Positions 8,574-18,365 of a DNA stretch of 64,000 nucleotides are shown here, piece by piece (the first letter of the stretch is position 1; every line of letters begins with the position of its first letter). The stretch lies in contig NZ_CP067378.1 in assembly GCF_019565505.1 (NCBI RefSeq), positions 682,001 to 746,000 of the forward strand. Direction: 5' to 3'. The notes beneath the pieces were generated by a model. It had not been told where the DNA came from, searched no databases, and saw only the letters and a list, made by a program, of their open reading frames with translations. The DNA comes from Flavobacterium davisii (GTDB lineage Bacteria; Bacteroidota; Bacteroidia; Flavobacteriales; Flavobacteriaceae). The translations under genes and the position numbers were made by a program.

Positions 8574-9766
8574 ATGACAACAACCGAAAAAGAATTAATT
8601 AAAGTTACTATTCCTGTATTAAAAGAAAATGGCGTATTATTAACCAAACATTTTTACAATAGGATGTTTACTCATAATCCGGAATTAAAAAATATTTTTA
8701 ATTTAGGAAATCAAGCTAGTGGTAAACAACAAACAGCTTTAGCTATGGCTGTTTTAGCTTATGCAGAACATATAGAAAACCCAAGTGTTTTAATAGATGT
8801 TCTTAAGTCTATTGGTAATAAACATGTTAGTCTTAATATTACTAAAGAAAAATACGAAATAGTAGGTAATCACTTAATTGCTTCTATACAAGAAGTTTTA
8901 CAAGAATCTGCAACAGAGGAATTACTAGATGCGTGGGCTAAAGCTTATTGGGAATTAGCTGATATAATGATACAAATAGAAGAAGAAATGTATCAAACTA
9001 ATCTTAATAAAAAGGAGGCTGGAAAGGATGGAGAAATTTTTTAATTACAAGAATAGTAGAAGAAAGCGATGAGATTAAATCTTTTTATTTAACGCCAAAG
9101 GATAACGAAGCGATTGCTGATTATCTACCGGTCAATACATTACAATCAAGACCTATATAGAGGAACTAGGTCATGAACAACCAAGACAGTATAGTCTTTC
9201 TTCTTCATTTAATGAAAAATATTATCGAATTTCCATAAAATCAGAAAAAGGAGCTAACAATAATCCTGATGGACTGGTTTCTAACACCTTACATAACAAA
9301 AAAGAAGGAAGTGAAGTTTTTGTATCAGCTCCAGCAGGCGTTTTTAATATCGGAAAAAAATAGATTATCCAATGATATTAATAAGTGGAGGAATAGGAAT
9401 TACTCCCTTATTAAGCATGTTACAAAGCCAAAAAGATCATGATAATAAAACCGTATGGATACATAGTTGTCGTAATGAAAAAGTACAAGCATTTAGAGAT
9501 GAAGTGGAAGAAATAGCGCAAAAAGACAAAAATCTAAAATCTTATACTTACTATGAACAAATAGATTCCGAAACGGACACTATAAAAAAGGACGTATTAA
9601 TTTAGAAAATCATCAGGAAGAAATTTTAATAGAAGATGCTAAATATTATATTTGCGGTCCTGAAGTATTTATAAAAACACAATATCAGTCGCTTATAAAT
9701 TTAGGTGTAGATAAAAATGCAATTCATTTTGAAGAATTTGGTCCACAAATTTTGAATCTCAATTAA
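8574..9766 (+). CDS. hmp: Flavohemoprotein, nitric oxide dioxygenase (four frameshifts)
   Basis: Hmp turns NO and O2 into nitrate using NAD(P)H, FAD and heme. The restored length is about 398 residues, normal for the family. The globin domain comes first (residues 1-140; [21 protein letters not shown]; proximal His in NKHVSLNI). An FNR-like FAD domain follows ([15 protein letters not shown]), then the NAD domain ([32 protein letters not shown]). Frameshifts lie near 9023, 9134, 9361 and 9588. In each case one extra base in a homopolymer (A, G, A, A) restores the expected motif. I therefore read it as a functional gene with sequencing errors. It is followed 15 bp later by an NsrR-type regulator, and an operator-like palindrome precedes it. 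Confidence 0.88.
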
Positions 9767-9781
9767 TCATTAATATTTTTT

Positions 9782-10210
9782 ATGAAACTGAATCACTTTA
9801 CTGATTTTTCTATGCGAGTATTAATTTACTTAATTCATCTGAATAAGGAAGATTCTACTTCTTTAGATGAATTGGCCAGTACTTTTAATTTATCTAGAAA
9901 TCACTTAATAAAAGTTATTCAGTTTCTTTCTTATCATAATTTAGTAGAAACCAAAAGAGGGAAAGGAGGAGGAATACGTATTGCAGAAAAAACCTTAAAA
10001 ACCCCTCTTGGTAATCTAATACATTTATTGGAACAAGACGAAGATCCTATTATTGATTGCAAAGCCAAACTGTGTATATTTCCTAGTAGCGAATGTCAAT
10101 TAAAACATCTATTACAAAAAGGTTATGACTTATTTATTGAAACCTTAAATCAACATACACTAGAAGATCTTCGCTTTAAGAATTGGAATGAAATATTACC
10201 TAAATCATAA
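9782..10210 (+). CDS. nsrR: Rrf2-family transcriptional regulator, NsrR type
   Basis: The product is 142 residues. The N-terminal winged helix-turn-helix has the Rrf2 signature (FSMRVLIYLIHL, LDELASTFNLSRNHLIKVI, LVETKRGKGGGI). Three cysteines in DCKAKLCIFPSSEC fall where Rrf2 regulators bind a [Fe-S] cluster. NsrR senses NO through this cluster and releases its operators. The gene lies 15 bp behind hmp and is probably co-transcribed with it, so autoregulation through the palindrome at 8511-8529 is likely. IscR is the main alternative, but the neighbour gene argues for NsrR. Confidence 0.85.
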   Translation: MKLNHFTDFSMRVLIYLIHLNKEDSTSLDELASTFNLSRNHLIKVIQFLSYHNLVETKRGKGGGIRIAEKTLKTPLGNLIHLLEQDEDPIIDCKAKLCIFPSSECQLKHLLQKGYDLFIETLNQHTLEDLRFKNWNEILPKS

Positions 10211-10366
10211 AACTTTTAAAAACACTTGTTATGACCGTTAGTATAGCATTTGTTCATACTTTTTAAAATCAAAAGAATTTTCTATCTTGATTGTATCTGT
10301 TCATTTCTTATAGCAACTTTGATCCGCTCATCATATCAATCTTATTTATTAAAAAAATCTTACTAA

Positions 10367-11316
10367 TTAATCTTGATTTTCTATGCTTTTATAGGCGTCA
10401 ATAATTTTTTTAACTAATTTATGACGTACAATATCTTTATCATCTAGATAGATTATTCCTATTCCATCTACATTTTTTAATACTAAAAGAGCCTCTTTTA
10501 AACCTGATATAGTTCTTCGTGGCAAGTCTACCTGACCGAGATCTCCTGTAATAATAAATTTAGCATTTTTACCCATACGAGTCAAAAACATTTTCATTTG
10601 ACTGTGAGTCGTATTTTGGGCTTCATCTAGTATAACAAAGGCATTATCTAATGTACGACCACGCATAAATGCTAGGGGAGCAATTTGAATAACACCTTTC
10701 ATAATATAATCTTCTAGAGTCTGAGGAGGAATCATATCTCGTAAAGCGTCATACAACGGTTGCATATAAGGATCTAATTTTTCCTTCATATCTCCCGGCA
10801 AGAAACCTAGATTTTCTCCTGCTTCTACGGCAGGGCGAGTTAATATAATTCGCTTTACTTGTTTTTCTTTTAAGGCTCTAACAGCTAGCGCAACTCCTGT
10901 ATAAGTCTTACCAGTTCCTGCTGGACCTACAGCAAAGACCATGTCATTTTTTTGTAACGTATCTACCAATAATTGTTGATTGGGAGTCATTGCTTTTATC
11001 AACTTCCCCCTACTCCATGTACTAATATCTTATCGTGATCTGACATTTGAGTACTGTGTTGTATATCACCTTCCACAATTCTCATAATAACATTATCATC
11101 AATACTATTAAAGCGTGTAAAGTGGAGCATGAGTCTACGAAATCGTACCTCAAATTCATCTAAAACTTCTTGTTCTCCAAAGGCTTTTAAGGTTGTCCCT
11201 CTAGCCACAATTTTAAGTTTTGGATAGTATTTTTTTATGGTTTCCAAATGATTATCATGAGCTCCCCAAAATTCTTTAGGCGCAATATTTTCTAATTCTA
11301 TAACTCTTTCGTTCAA
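10367..11316 (-). CDS. phoH: PhoH family protein, ATPase (one frameshift)
   Basis: The restored product is 316 residues. The N-terminal part ([21 protein letters not shown]) is the KH-like region of the PhoH1 family. The C-terminal part is the P-loop ATPase, with Walker A GPAGTGKT, the block [19 protein letters not shown] and Walker [11 protein letters not shown]. The role is an RNA-associated ATPase/helicase. The start is TTG ([13 protein letters not shown]), because no ATG fits the conserved N-terminus. A frameshift near 11005 sits in a G5-AA run (GVGGKLIKAM when one base is added). It is transcribed convergently with nsrR. The 156-bp gap between them shows no clear terminator. Confidence 0.92.
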
Positions 11317-11368
11317 AGTCAGATTAATTTAGTTAAAAATAAATTCGTTTTGTTTATCCCAAATCTAC

Positions 11369-11376
11369 TAATTTTG
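11369..11376 (+). promoter_or_regulatory. Promoter -7 box of the SAM hydrolase gene
   Basis: TAATTTTG matches TAnnTTTG, 35 bases before the ATG at 11411. Confidence 0.5.
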
Positions 11377-11410
11377 CCTCAATAATACAGCAATAATTAT
11401 AAACAATCGA

Positions 11411-12232
11411 ATGTCAATAATTACACTTACTACCGATTTTGGAGTCAAAGACCACTTTGTAGGTGCACTAAAGGGAAAAATTTTCACACAAATCCCTAAT
11501 GCTCAAATTGTTGATATTTCTCATCAAATAGATCTTTTTAATATAATAGAAGCTAGTTACGTAATTAGTGCTGCGTATTATAACTTTCCTAAAGGTACAG
11601 TTCATTTGATAGGTGTAGATAGTGAACAAACTAATAATACGAAACATTTAGTTGTATATTGGAACGAGCATTACTTTGTGTGTGCTGATAATGGTATTAT
11701 GAGCTTAGTTTGTCAAAATCAAAAACCAGAAAGTATAACACGAATAGAGGTCAGTAACCATTTACCTAAAACCGCTACTGACACAGACATTTTGTTGGCT
11801 GTGGCTTGTCATATTGCAAAAGGAGGTGTATTGGATGTAATTGGTGAAAAAATTGAACATTTAAAGCCACAAAATCAACTACAAGAAATAGTAGAACCTA
11901 ACAAAATAAAGGGAAATGTTATATATATTGATCACTATGGAAATTGTGTAACAAACATCACAAGAAGTTCTTTTGAGAAATTAAATATCGACAAAAAATT
12001 TGAAATAAAATTTGGCAACAAAACAATAAAAAAAATACATCGTTCATATTCTGATTTTAATATCCGAGAAGGTTATACGCTTAAAGACTATGAAGGTGAA
12101 AAGTTAGCTCTTTTTAATGAAGCTGGCTATCTTGAAATTGCTATATTTAAGAGCAATCCTAACACCACTGGTACAGCTAAGTCGTTATTAGGCTTAAAAT
12201 ACAGAGATACAGTTAGTGTTATTTTTGAATAG
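11411..12232 (+). CDS. SAM hydrolase / SAM hydroxide adenosyltransferase family (DUF62)
   Basis: The uninterrupted 273-residue product starts with the family signature ITLTTDFGVKDHFVGALKG. It also has the blocks VHLIGVDSEQ and FVCADNGIMSLV. The family shares the fold of fluorinase and chlorinase, but the common members use water or hydroxide to cleave S-adenosylmethionine into adenosine and methionine. IDHYGNCVTNI in the C-terminal domain is typical of the hydroxide-using members. It stands divergent from phoH. Confidence 0.88.
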   Translation: MSIITLTTDFGVKDHFVGALKGKIFTQIPNAQIVDISHQIDLFNIIEASYVISAAYYNFPKGTVHLIGVDSEQTNNTKHLVVYWNEHYFVCADNGIMSLVCQNQKPESITRIEVSNHLPKTATDTDILLAVACHIAKGGVLDVIGEKIEHLKPQNQLQEIVEPNKIKGNVIYIDHYGNCVTNITRSSFEKLNIDKKFEIKFGNKTIKKIHRSYSDFNIREGYTLKDYEGEKLALFNEAGYLEIAIFKSNPNTTGTAKSLLGLKYRDTVSVIFE

Positions 12233-12270
12233 AATGATTTACAAAATTAAATTAATAAGCCATTATTGAT

Positions 12271-12567
12271 ATGTTAACTAGAATAGTTAAACTTAGTTTT
12301 CACGAAGAAAACATCCCTCTTTTCTTAGAAAATTTTAACGAAATAAAAGATTTAATTCGAAACTCACCAGAAATCAATTATTAGAACTCTACCAAGATCA
12401 AAATAATCCTTGTGTTTTTTTTTACTTATAGTTATTGGGAAAGCCCTGAAGACTTGGAGAATTATAGAAATTCAGCGTTATTTGAGGAGGTTTGGAGTTT
12501 TACAAAAAAATTATTCAATGACAAACCAGAAGCTTGGAGTGTAAACAAGCTGGTTTCTTTGATTTAA
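12271..12567 (+). CDS. Putative quinol monooxygenase / ABM-domain protein (two frameshifts)
   Basis: The restored product is about 98 residues: MLTRIVKLSFHEEN, then ELYQDQNNPCVFF, then TYSYWESPEDLENYRNS, then KPEAWSV. The pattern, with a W-x-S/x-E-D-x-x-x-Y block and a single ferredoxin-like domain, is that of antibiotic-biosynthesis monooxygenase (ABM) proteins, small dimeric enzymes acting on quinols or heme-like compounds. Each of the three reading frames is used in turn; the breaks lie near 12373 and in the T9 run at 12415-12423. No single ORF covers it, so it is easily missed. It lies between the SAM hydrolase and gldF on the same strand. Confidence 0.7.
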
Positions 12568-12592
12568 AATTTTAACTTTGAGACGATTCCAT

Positions 12593-12600
12593 TACTTTTG
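12593..12600 (+). promoter_or_regulatory. Promoter -7 box of gldF
   Basis: TACTTTTG matches TAnnTTTG, 51 bases before the gldF ATG. Confidence 0.45.
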
Positions 12601-12650
12601 TTGCATTACAACATCTTTACGTTTTAGATTTTAAACCTATACCATAATTT

Positions 12651-13381
12651 ATGAAAGCCATACTTTTAAAAGAATTTCGATCATTTTTTGGATCTCCTGT
12701 TGGTTATTTAGTCATTGCGTTATTTTTGCTCATAACAGGTCTATTTTTATGGGTTTTCGAAGGTAACTACAATATACTTAATTCTGGTTTTGCTGATTTA
12801 ACCCCTTTTTTTACTATTGCTCCTTGGGTTTTAATATTTCTAATTCCTGCTGTAACAATGCGAAGTTTTGCTGATGAAAAAAACAAGGAACTATTGAACT
12901 CCTATTAACAAAACCAATGAGTTTAGGCAAAATTGTAATGGGAAAATCATTAGGTGCCTTTTTTTTAATTCTTATAGCCGTAATCCCTACATTAGTATAT
13001 GTAAAGGTAATCTATGATCTAGGACTACCTGAAGGAAACCTAGATTTTGGCAGTACATTGGGATCTTATTTTGGTTTATTATTTCTAGTAGGATCTTATA
13101 CTTCTATCGGAATTTATACCTCTACGCTATCTGACAATCAAATTATTGCTTTCCTTATAGCAGTGTTAGCCTCTTTCTTATTTTATTTTGGCTTTCAAGG
13201 TATTTCTACATTATCCATTTTAGGAAACTTTAATAACATCATAGCCTCCTTAGGAATGGATTACCATTACAAGAGTATCAGTCGAGGTGTAATTGATACG
13301 CGCGACTTGATTTATTTCATAAGCGTAATGTTTTTCTTTTATTCACTAACCGTTATCAACCTTAAAAACTACAAGAAATAA
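12651..13381 (+). CDS. gldF: Gliding motility ABC transporter permease GldF (one frameshift)
   Basis: GldF is the integral membrane part of the GldAFG ABC transporter linked to flavobacterial gliding. The restored product is 243 residues with six hydrophobic segments. It begins MKAILLKEFRSFFGSPVGYL. The ABC-2 permease signature ADEKKQGTIELLLTKPMSL appears once one A is added to the A7 run near 12880; without it the reading frame stops at 12908. gldG starts 1 bp after its stop. No gldA is present in the window, consistent with gldA being unlinked in other flavobacteria. Confidence 0.9.
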
Positions 13382-13382
13382 G

Positions 13383-15065
13383 ATGAAAGATACCGCACAA
13401 AAAATAATCGGTCTTATCCTTGGATTAGTAGTACTAAACATTATCAGCTATACCTTTTTTAAACGTATTGATTTAACTCAGGATAAAAGATATACTTTAT
13501 CAGAAACTTCTTTAGATATTCTAAAAAATGCAAAAGAACCACTTTATATAGATGTATTCTTAGAAGGTAATTTTCCTACAGAATTTAAACGCCTACAACT
13601 CGAAACAAAACAAATATTAGAAGAGTTAAAAGCCTACAATTCTAATATCATATTTCAATTTGTTAATCCGCTAGAAAACCCAGAAGAAGCAGAGGCAGTA
13701 ATGCAACAATTCTATGAACGAGGCTTAACTCCTATTAAAATAACCGTTGACGATAAAGGTAAACAATCACAAGAAGTCGTTTACCCTTGGGCCATTGCTA
13801 CTTATAAAGGAAAAAGTACTAAAGTTCCATTATTAAAAAACCGTATGGGGGTTAGTACAGAACAAAAGATCATTCATTCAGTACAACATCTAGAATATGC
13901 TTTTACAGATGCCTTTCATAAAATTACAACATCAAAAAAGAAAAAAATTGCCATTATAAAAGGAAAAAATGAACTTCCAGATGTATTAAAAGCGGATTTT
14001 TTACAAACTGTTCGTGATAATTATTTTATAGCTCCCTTTCCTATAGATTCTGTAAAAACAAAACCTAAATTAATACAAAAAGCACTTCAAACATTTGATT
14101 TAGCCATCATTACCAAACCCAATTCGAGCTTTACAGATGCAGAAAAACAAGTACTAGATCAATTTATCATAAACGGAGGTAAAACACTTTGGTTAATAGA
14201 CGCGGTAAATGTTTCTATGGAAGACTTAAATCAAACAGGCAATACACTTGCTTTTGCAAAAGATTTGGGATTAAATGATTTATTTTTTAAATATGGTTTT
14301 CGTATAAATCCTGTACTGATAAAAGATATGCAAGCTGTACCTATAGCATTAGCTACAGGAAAAAGGGGAAGTGAGACACAATACCAAAACTATCCTTGGT
14401 TCTATTCTCCATTTGTATACACAGAGAGCAAACATCCCATTGTAAACAATATTGACGGTGTTAAATTTGAGTTTGCAAACCCTATAGACACCTTAAAAAA
14501 TGGTATAAAAAAAACTATTTTATTAAAATCATCTCCCTACTCTAGAACAGTCGGTACACCTGTAGAAATTAATCTTGAGATGGTAAATGAAAAACCCGTA
14601 GCAAAAGACTATGTCCCCGGAAATTTCCCTGTGGCTTTGTTATTAGAAGGAAAGTTTCATTCTGTCTTTGAAAATCGCGTATTACCTTTTAAATCACTGG
14701 ATTTCAAAAACATAGGAAAAGAATCCAAAATAATTGTTGTATCCGATGGCGATATCATTAAAAATCAATTGGATAAAAACGGACAACCTATGGAATTAGG
14801 TTTTGATAAATGGACCAATCAGCTATATGCAAACAAAGAGTTCCTAATGAATTGTGTGAATTTTTTATTAGATGACAATGGATTAATTAACATTCGTAGT
14901 AAAGAAGTAGATCTTCCACTACTTGATAAAGAAAAAGTATATGAGGAATATAGCACTATTCAATTCATTACAATTGGTGCTCCATTAATTATTTTAATCC
15001 TATTTGGCCTTATTTTTAACCATTTAAGAAATCGAAAATGGGGCGATAATTATTTAAAAAAATAA
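13383..15065 (+). CDS. gldG: Gliding motility-associated ABC transporter substrate-binding protein GldG
   Basis: The product is 560 residues, uninterrupted. An N-terminal membrane anchor (KIIGLILGLVVLNIISYTFF) precedes RIDLTQDKRYTLSETS, a hallmark of GldG and related auxiliary components. A large soluble domain follows (DLAIITKPNSSFTDAEKQVLDQFI, GGKTLWLIDAV). A C-terminal transmembrane helix (FITIGAPLIILILFGLIF) and a short basic tail end the protein. It is translationally close to gldF (1 bp gap). Periplasmic location with two anchors is inferred from the hydrophobic segments. Confidence 0.92.
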   Translation: MKDTAQKIIGLILGLVVLNIISYTFFKRIDLTQDKRYTLSETSLDILKNAKEPLYIDVFLEGNFPTEFKRLQLETKQILEELKAYNSNIIFQFVNPLENPEEAEAVMQQFYERGLTPIKITVDDKGKQSQEVVYPWAIATYKGKSTKVPLLKNRMGVSTEQKIIHSVQHLEYAFTDAFHKITTSKKKKIAIIKGKNELPDVLKADFLQTVRDNYFIAPFPIDSVKTKPKLIQKALQTFDLAIITKPNSSFTDAEKQVLDQFIINGGKTLWLIDAVNVSMEDLNQTGNTLAFAKDLGLNDLFFKYGFRINPVLIKDMQAVPIALATGKRGSETQYQNYPWFYSPFVYTESKHPIVNNIDGVKFEFANPIDTLKNGIKKTILLKSSPYSRTVGTPVEINLEMVNEKPVAKDYVPGNFPVALLLEGKFHSVFENRVLPFKSLDFKNIGKESKIIVVSDGDIIKNQLDKNGQPMELGFDKWTNQLYANKEFLMNCVNFLLDDNGLINIRSKEVDLPLLDKEKVYEEYSTIQFITIGAPLIILILFGLIFNHLRNRKWGDNYLKK

Positions 15066-15089
15066 TTTCAAAAAGTAATTAGTTTACGA

Positions 15090-15097
15090 TATATTTG
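15090..15097 (+). promoter_or_regulatory. Promoter -7 box of dnaN
   Basis: TATATTTG, an exact Bacteroidota -7 box, lies 51 bases before the dnaN ATG. Confidence 0.6.
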
Positions 15098-15148
15098 TAA
15101 AAACTAAAAATCTATACACCATAAGGTTACTTACTTAAATAATTTGCG

Positions 15149-16266
15149 ATGAAATTTATTGTATCGAGTTCTTATTTACAAAAACAACTACAGGTCTTAG
15201 GTAGCGTAATAAACAGTAGCAATACTTTACCTATCTTAGACAATTTTTTATTTGAATTAAAACAAGACCAATTAGTGGTTTCTGCTTCGGATTTGGAAAC
15301 TACTATGTCGGCTTCTTTAAGCATAGATTCTACTAGTGAGGGGAGCGTGGCTGTGCCTGCTAAATTATTATTAGAAATTTTAAAAACTTTTCCTGAGCAA
15401 CCGCTCACTTTTACTGTAGAGGAAAACAATACGATTGAAATTAGTTCTCAATCTGGTAAGTATGCTTTAGCATACTCTCCTGAGCCGAATTTCCTAAGGC
15501 CGTTGTTTTAGAAGATCCTTCTAAGACTTTAGTGCCCGCAGAAATATTATCAACAGCTGTTAGCAAAACTATCTTTGCAGCAGGTAATGATGACTTGCGT
15601 CCTGTTATGAGTGGCGTATTCTTCCAATTTTCACCAGAAGGCCTAATTTTTGTAGCAACAGATGCTCACAAACTAGTTAAATACGCTCGAACTGATGTAA
15701 AAGCTTCACAAGTTGCTGATTTTATAATGCCAAGAAAACCTTTAAATATTTTAAAAGGTATATTAGCAGCATCTGATGCAGAAGTTACTATTGAATATAA
15801 CGATGCCAATGCTACTTTTTCCTTTGACAACTATATCTTAACATGTCGTTTAATTGACGGAAAATATCCTAATTACGAAGCCGTTATTCCTAAGGAAAAC
15901 CCTAATAAATTATTGATAGATCGCACACAATTTTTAAGTTCTGTACGTCGTGTAGCTATTTTTTCAAATAAAACAACACATCAAATTCGTCTTAAAATAG
16001 CTGGTGCTGAACTAAACATTTCAGCAGAAGACATTGACTATTCAAACAAAGCAGAAGAGCGTCTTACTTGTGACTATCAAGGAGATGATATGCAAATAGG
16101 ATTTAACTCTCGTTTTCTAATGGAAATGCTTACAAATCTACAAAGTGACATGATCCAGCTCGAAATGTCAATGCCAAATCGCGCAGGTATATTAACTCCT
16201 GCCGATGGATTAGATGAAGGAGAAACTGTTACAATGCTCGTAATGCCTGTAATGCTTAATAGCTAA
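15149..16266 (+). CDS. dnaN: DNA polymerase III beta sliding clamp (one frameshift)
   Basis: The restored product is 372 residues, the usual length of the clamp. It starts MKFIVSSSYLQKQLQ and ends MLVMPVMLNS, the typical C-terminal beta strand. The three-domain repeat is visible from the recurring pattern of about 120 residues (GKYALAYSPE, GKYPNYEAVIP). Near 15487 the frame breaks; one added G gives SPEPEFPKAVVLEDPSK and joins the halves. The clamp is essential and normally single copy, so this break is almost certainly a sequencing error. It serves as a good control for the other frameshifts here. Confidence 0.96.
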
Positions 16267-16299
16267 AAATATAAAGAATGTCCGAAAAGGACACTATCT

Positions 16300-16375
16300 T
16301 GTTTATTCCGACTAGCAGGAGAAATCGCATAACATTGATAATGTGACTTCTCCTGTCGTCGAAATAACAAACTAA
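16300..16375. repeat. Core hairpin of the long-form repeat, solo copy D
   Basis: AGGAGAAATCGCAT (16317-16330) faces ATGTGACTTCTCCT (16341-16354), giving an imperfect 14-bp stem, followed by GTCGAAATAACAAAC. It matches the core of the 280-bp copies at 2.1, 5.4, 18.0 and 44.2 kb but lacks their ends. It lies just downstream of dnaN and may serve as its transcription end. A smaller hairpin (TGTCC-GAAAA-GGACA) lies at about 16279-16293. Confidence 0.6.
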
Positions 16376-16498
16376 ATCTCATTTACTACTTATCAAAAAG
16401 CTTCTTTTTAAGCTTTTATTTTTGCCCAACATCAACTTTAATTGTAATTTTCAAATGAAGTTATCGTTCTTTCTTTAAGAAATATCGACTATAAACAA

Positions 16499-16506
16499 TA
16501 CCTTTG
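16499..16506 (+). promoter_or_regulatory. Promoter -7 box of the DEAD-box helicase gene
   Basis: TACCTTTG matches TAnnTTTG, 21 bases before the ATG at 16527. Confidence 0.55.
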
Positions 16507-16526
16507 CAAAAAATACAATTAGATAT

Positions 16527-17872
16527 ATGTCATCATTTGAGCAATTTAATTTACCAAAATCTTTACAAAAAGCATTAGACGAATTAAAATTTGTCAGTCC
16601 TACCCCTATTCAGCAAAAATCATTTAATGTAATCATATCTGGTAGAGATGTAATGGGAATTGCTCAAACAGGAACAGGTAAGACTTTTGCATACTTACTT
16701 CCTTTATTAAAACAATACAAGTTTGCTCAAACATACAATCCTCGCATGATGATTTTGGTTCCTACTAGAGAACTAGTTGTACAAGTAGTAGATGAAATAG
16801 AAAAACTTACAGCATACATGTCTGTTAGAACTTTAGGAATCTATGGAGGTGTAAACATTAATACGCAAAAAAATCAAGTATATCAAGGAATAGATATTTT
16901 AGTAGGAACGCCGTGGCGCATAATGGATTTAGCTTTAGATAACGTCTTATCCTTACAAGAAGTAAATAAACTAGTGATCGACGAATTTGATGAAATGTTA
17001 AATTTAGGTTTTCGCCCTCAAATTACTTCCATTTTAACTATGTTAAAACCCAAACGTCAAAATGTACTTTTCTCTGCTACAATGACAGATGAAGTAGACG
17101 AAATCCTAAACGATTATTTTGACTTTCCAGAAGAAATTACACTTGCTAAATCAGGCACTCCATTAGAAAAAATACAACAATTATCGTATCATGTTCCTAA
17201 CTTTAATACTAAAGTAAATTTATTAAAACACTTACTACAAACAGATGATTCTTTAGAAAGAGTTCTAATATTCGTTAATAATAAAAAAATTGCCGATATG
17301 CTTCATGAAAAAATAGAAGCAGCATATCCAGATCAATTTGGCATAATACATTCTAATAAATCTCAAAACTATCGTTTACTTACAATGTCCAGCTTTCAAA
17401 GGGGCGAAACAAAGGGTATTATTACAACTGATGTAATGGCAAGAGGTTTAGATATTTCAAACATTACACATGTTATAAATTTTGAAATGCCTGAAATTCC
17501 AGAACAATATATTCATCGTATTGGTAGAACTGGACGTGCCGATACAGAAGGAATTGCTATTAGTTTTATTGCACCAAGAGAAGAAGACATAAAGATAGAA
17601 GCTGAAATGTTAATGGATCTTGAAATCCCTATCTTAGATTTACCTGAAAACATTGAAATTTCAACACAATTAATTGGCCCTGAAAAAGAAAAGCAAAAAA
17701 TAAAACACTTGCTTAAAAAACCTAAAACATCTGAAAACAGCGCCTTTCAAGACAAATCGGAAAAAAATAAAAAAGTAAATTTAGGTGGTCCAGAAAAAGA
17801 AAACCTCGCAAAACAGCTCCTAGAAATCGCGCTGTTGAACGTAAACGTGCAGAAAAACGCAAGAAAAAATAA
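16527..17872 (+). CDS. DEAD-box family ATP-dependent RNA helicase (C-terminal frameshift)
   Basis: The restored product is 448 residues. Motifs in order: Q motif PTPIQQKSF, motif I AQTGTGKT, Ia PTRELVVQ, II VIDEFDE, III FSATM, V TTDVMARGLDI, VI HRIGRTGR. Motif II is DEFD instead of DEAD, and motif Ib reads TPWR where TPGR is near-universal. Near 17793 an A run loses one base; corrected, the protein ends in a basic tail (PRKTAPRNRAVERKRAEKRKKK in part) at 17872 and not at 18005. A basic tail for RNA binding is usual in this group. It probably helps in cold-stress RNA remodelling or ribosome assembly. Confidence 0.92.
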
Positions 17873-17990
17873 GTTTTCTGACAGTATTCCACTCATTATT
17901 AGCAAATCACCTCTATTGATAACTCTAATAAGGTTATTCAGAAAAAAATATATCAATAAATCAAGGTTCGAAAGTTCCTTACTCCTTGAA

Positions 17991-18036
17991 GTAAACCCAT
18001 TTTAAAACTTTTTCTCTAAAATGAGGTTTACTTTTT
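17991..18036 (+). terminator. Rho-independent terminator after the helicase gene
   Basis: GTAAACCCATTTTA (17991-18004) pairs with TAAAATGAGGTTTAC (ending about 18031), with one bulged base, followed by TTTTTT. Confidence 0.65.
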
Positions 18037-18038
18037 TA

Positions 18039-18309
18039 AAATCAGATTACACATTCGCAATTTATTACAAACAAAAAAACTTTAAATATAAAAAAGCGTA
18101 CTTTTTTTATTGAATTAAGTTGTCTTAAAAATTCTCAATCTTGTCATTTATAAAATAGGAAGGAAATTACATAATATCAATAATGTAACTTCTTCCTTGG
18201 ATCGAAGAGACAAACTACCACTTTTGCTACCTATCACAAGAAAAAAATTTCATACATTTTACTTATATTTTCATATTCACCACGAAATCGCATGCGAAAT
18301 TTGGGTTTA
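18039..18309. repeat. MITE-like repeat, long form, copy C
   Basis: It runs from AAATCAGATTACACATTCGCAA to CATGCGAAATTTGGGTT. The core is AGGAAATTACATAATATCAA then AATGTAACTTCTTCCT then GGATCGAAGAGACAAAC. The 18,037-18,365 gap holds only this repeat. Confidence 0.6.
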
Positions 18310-18365
18310 TATTTTTTGATAATATAGGCCAGAATAAATATCTAAAAAGACACTATAACTTCCCT

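Noticed and set aside
8574..9766. A single-domain globin followed by a degraded reductase
   Set aside because: The continuing frames give complete FAD and NAD domains with four single-base corrections, so it is one Hmp.
15149..16266. dnaN as two separate genes or a pseudogene
   Set aside because: The clamp is essential and the two pieces join to exactly the family length when one base is added.
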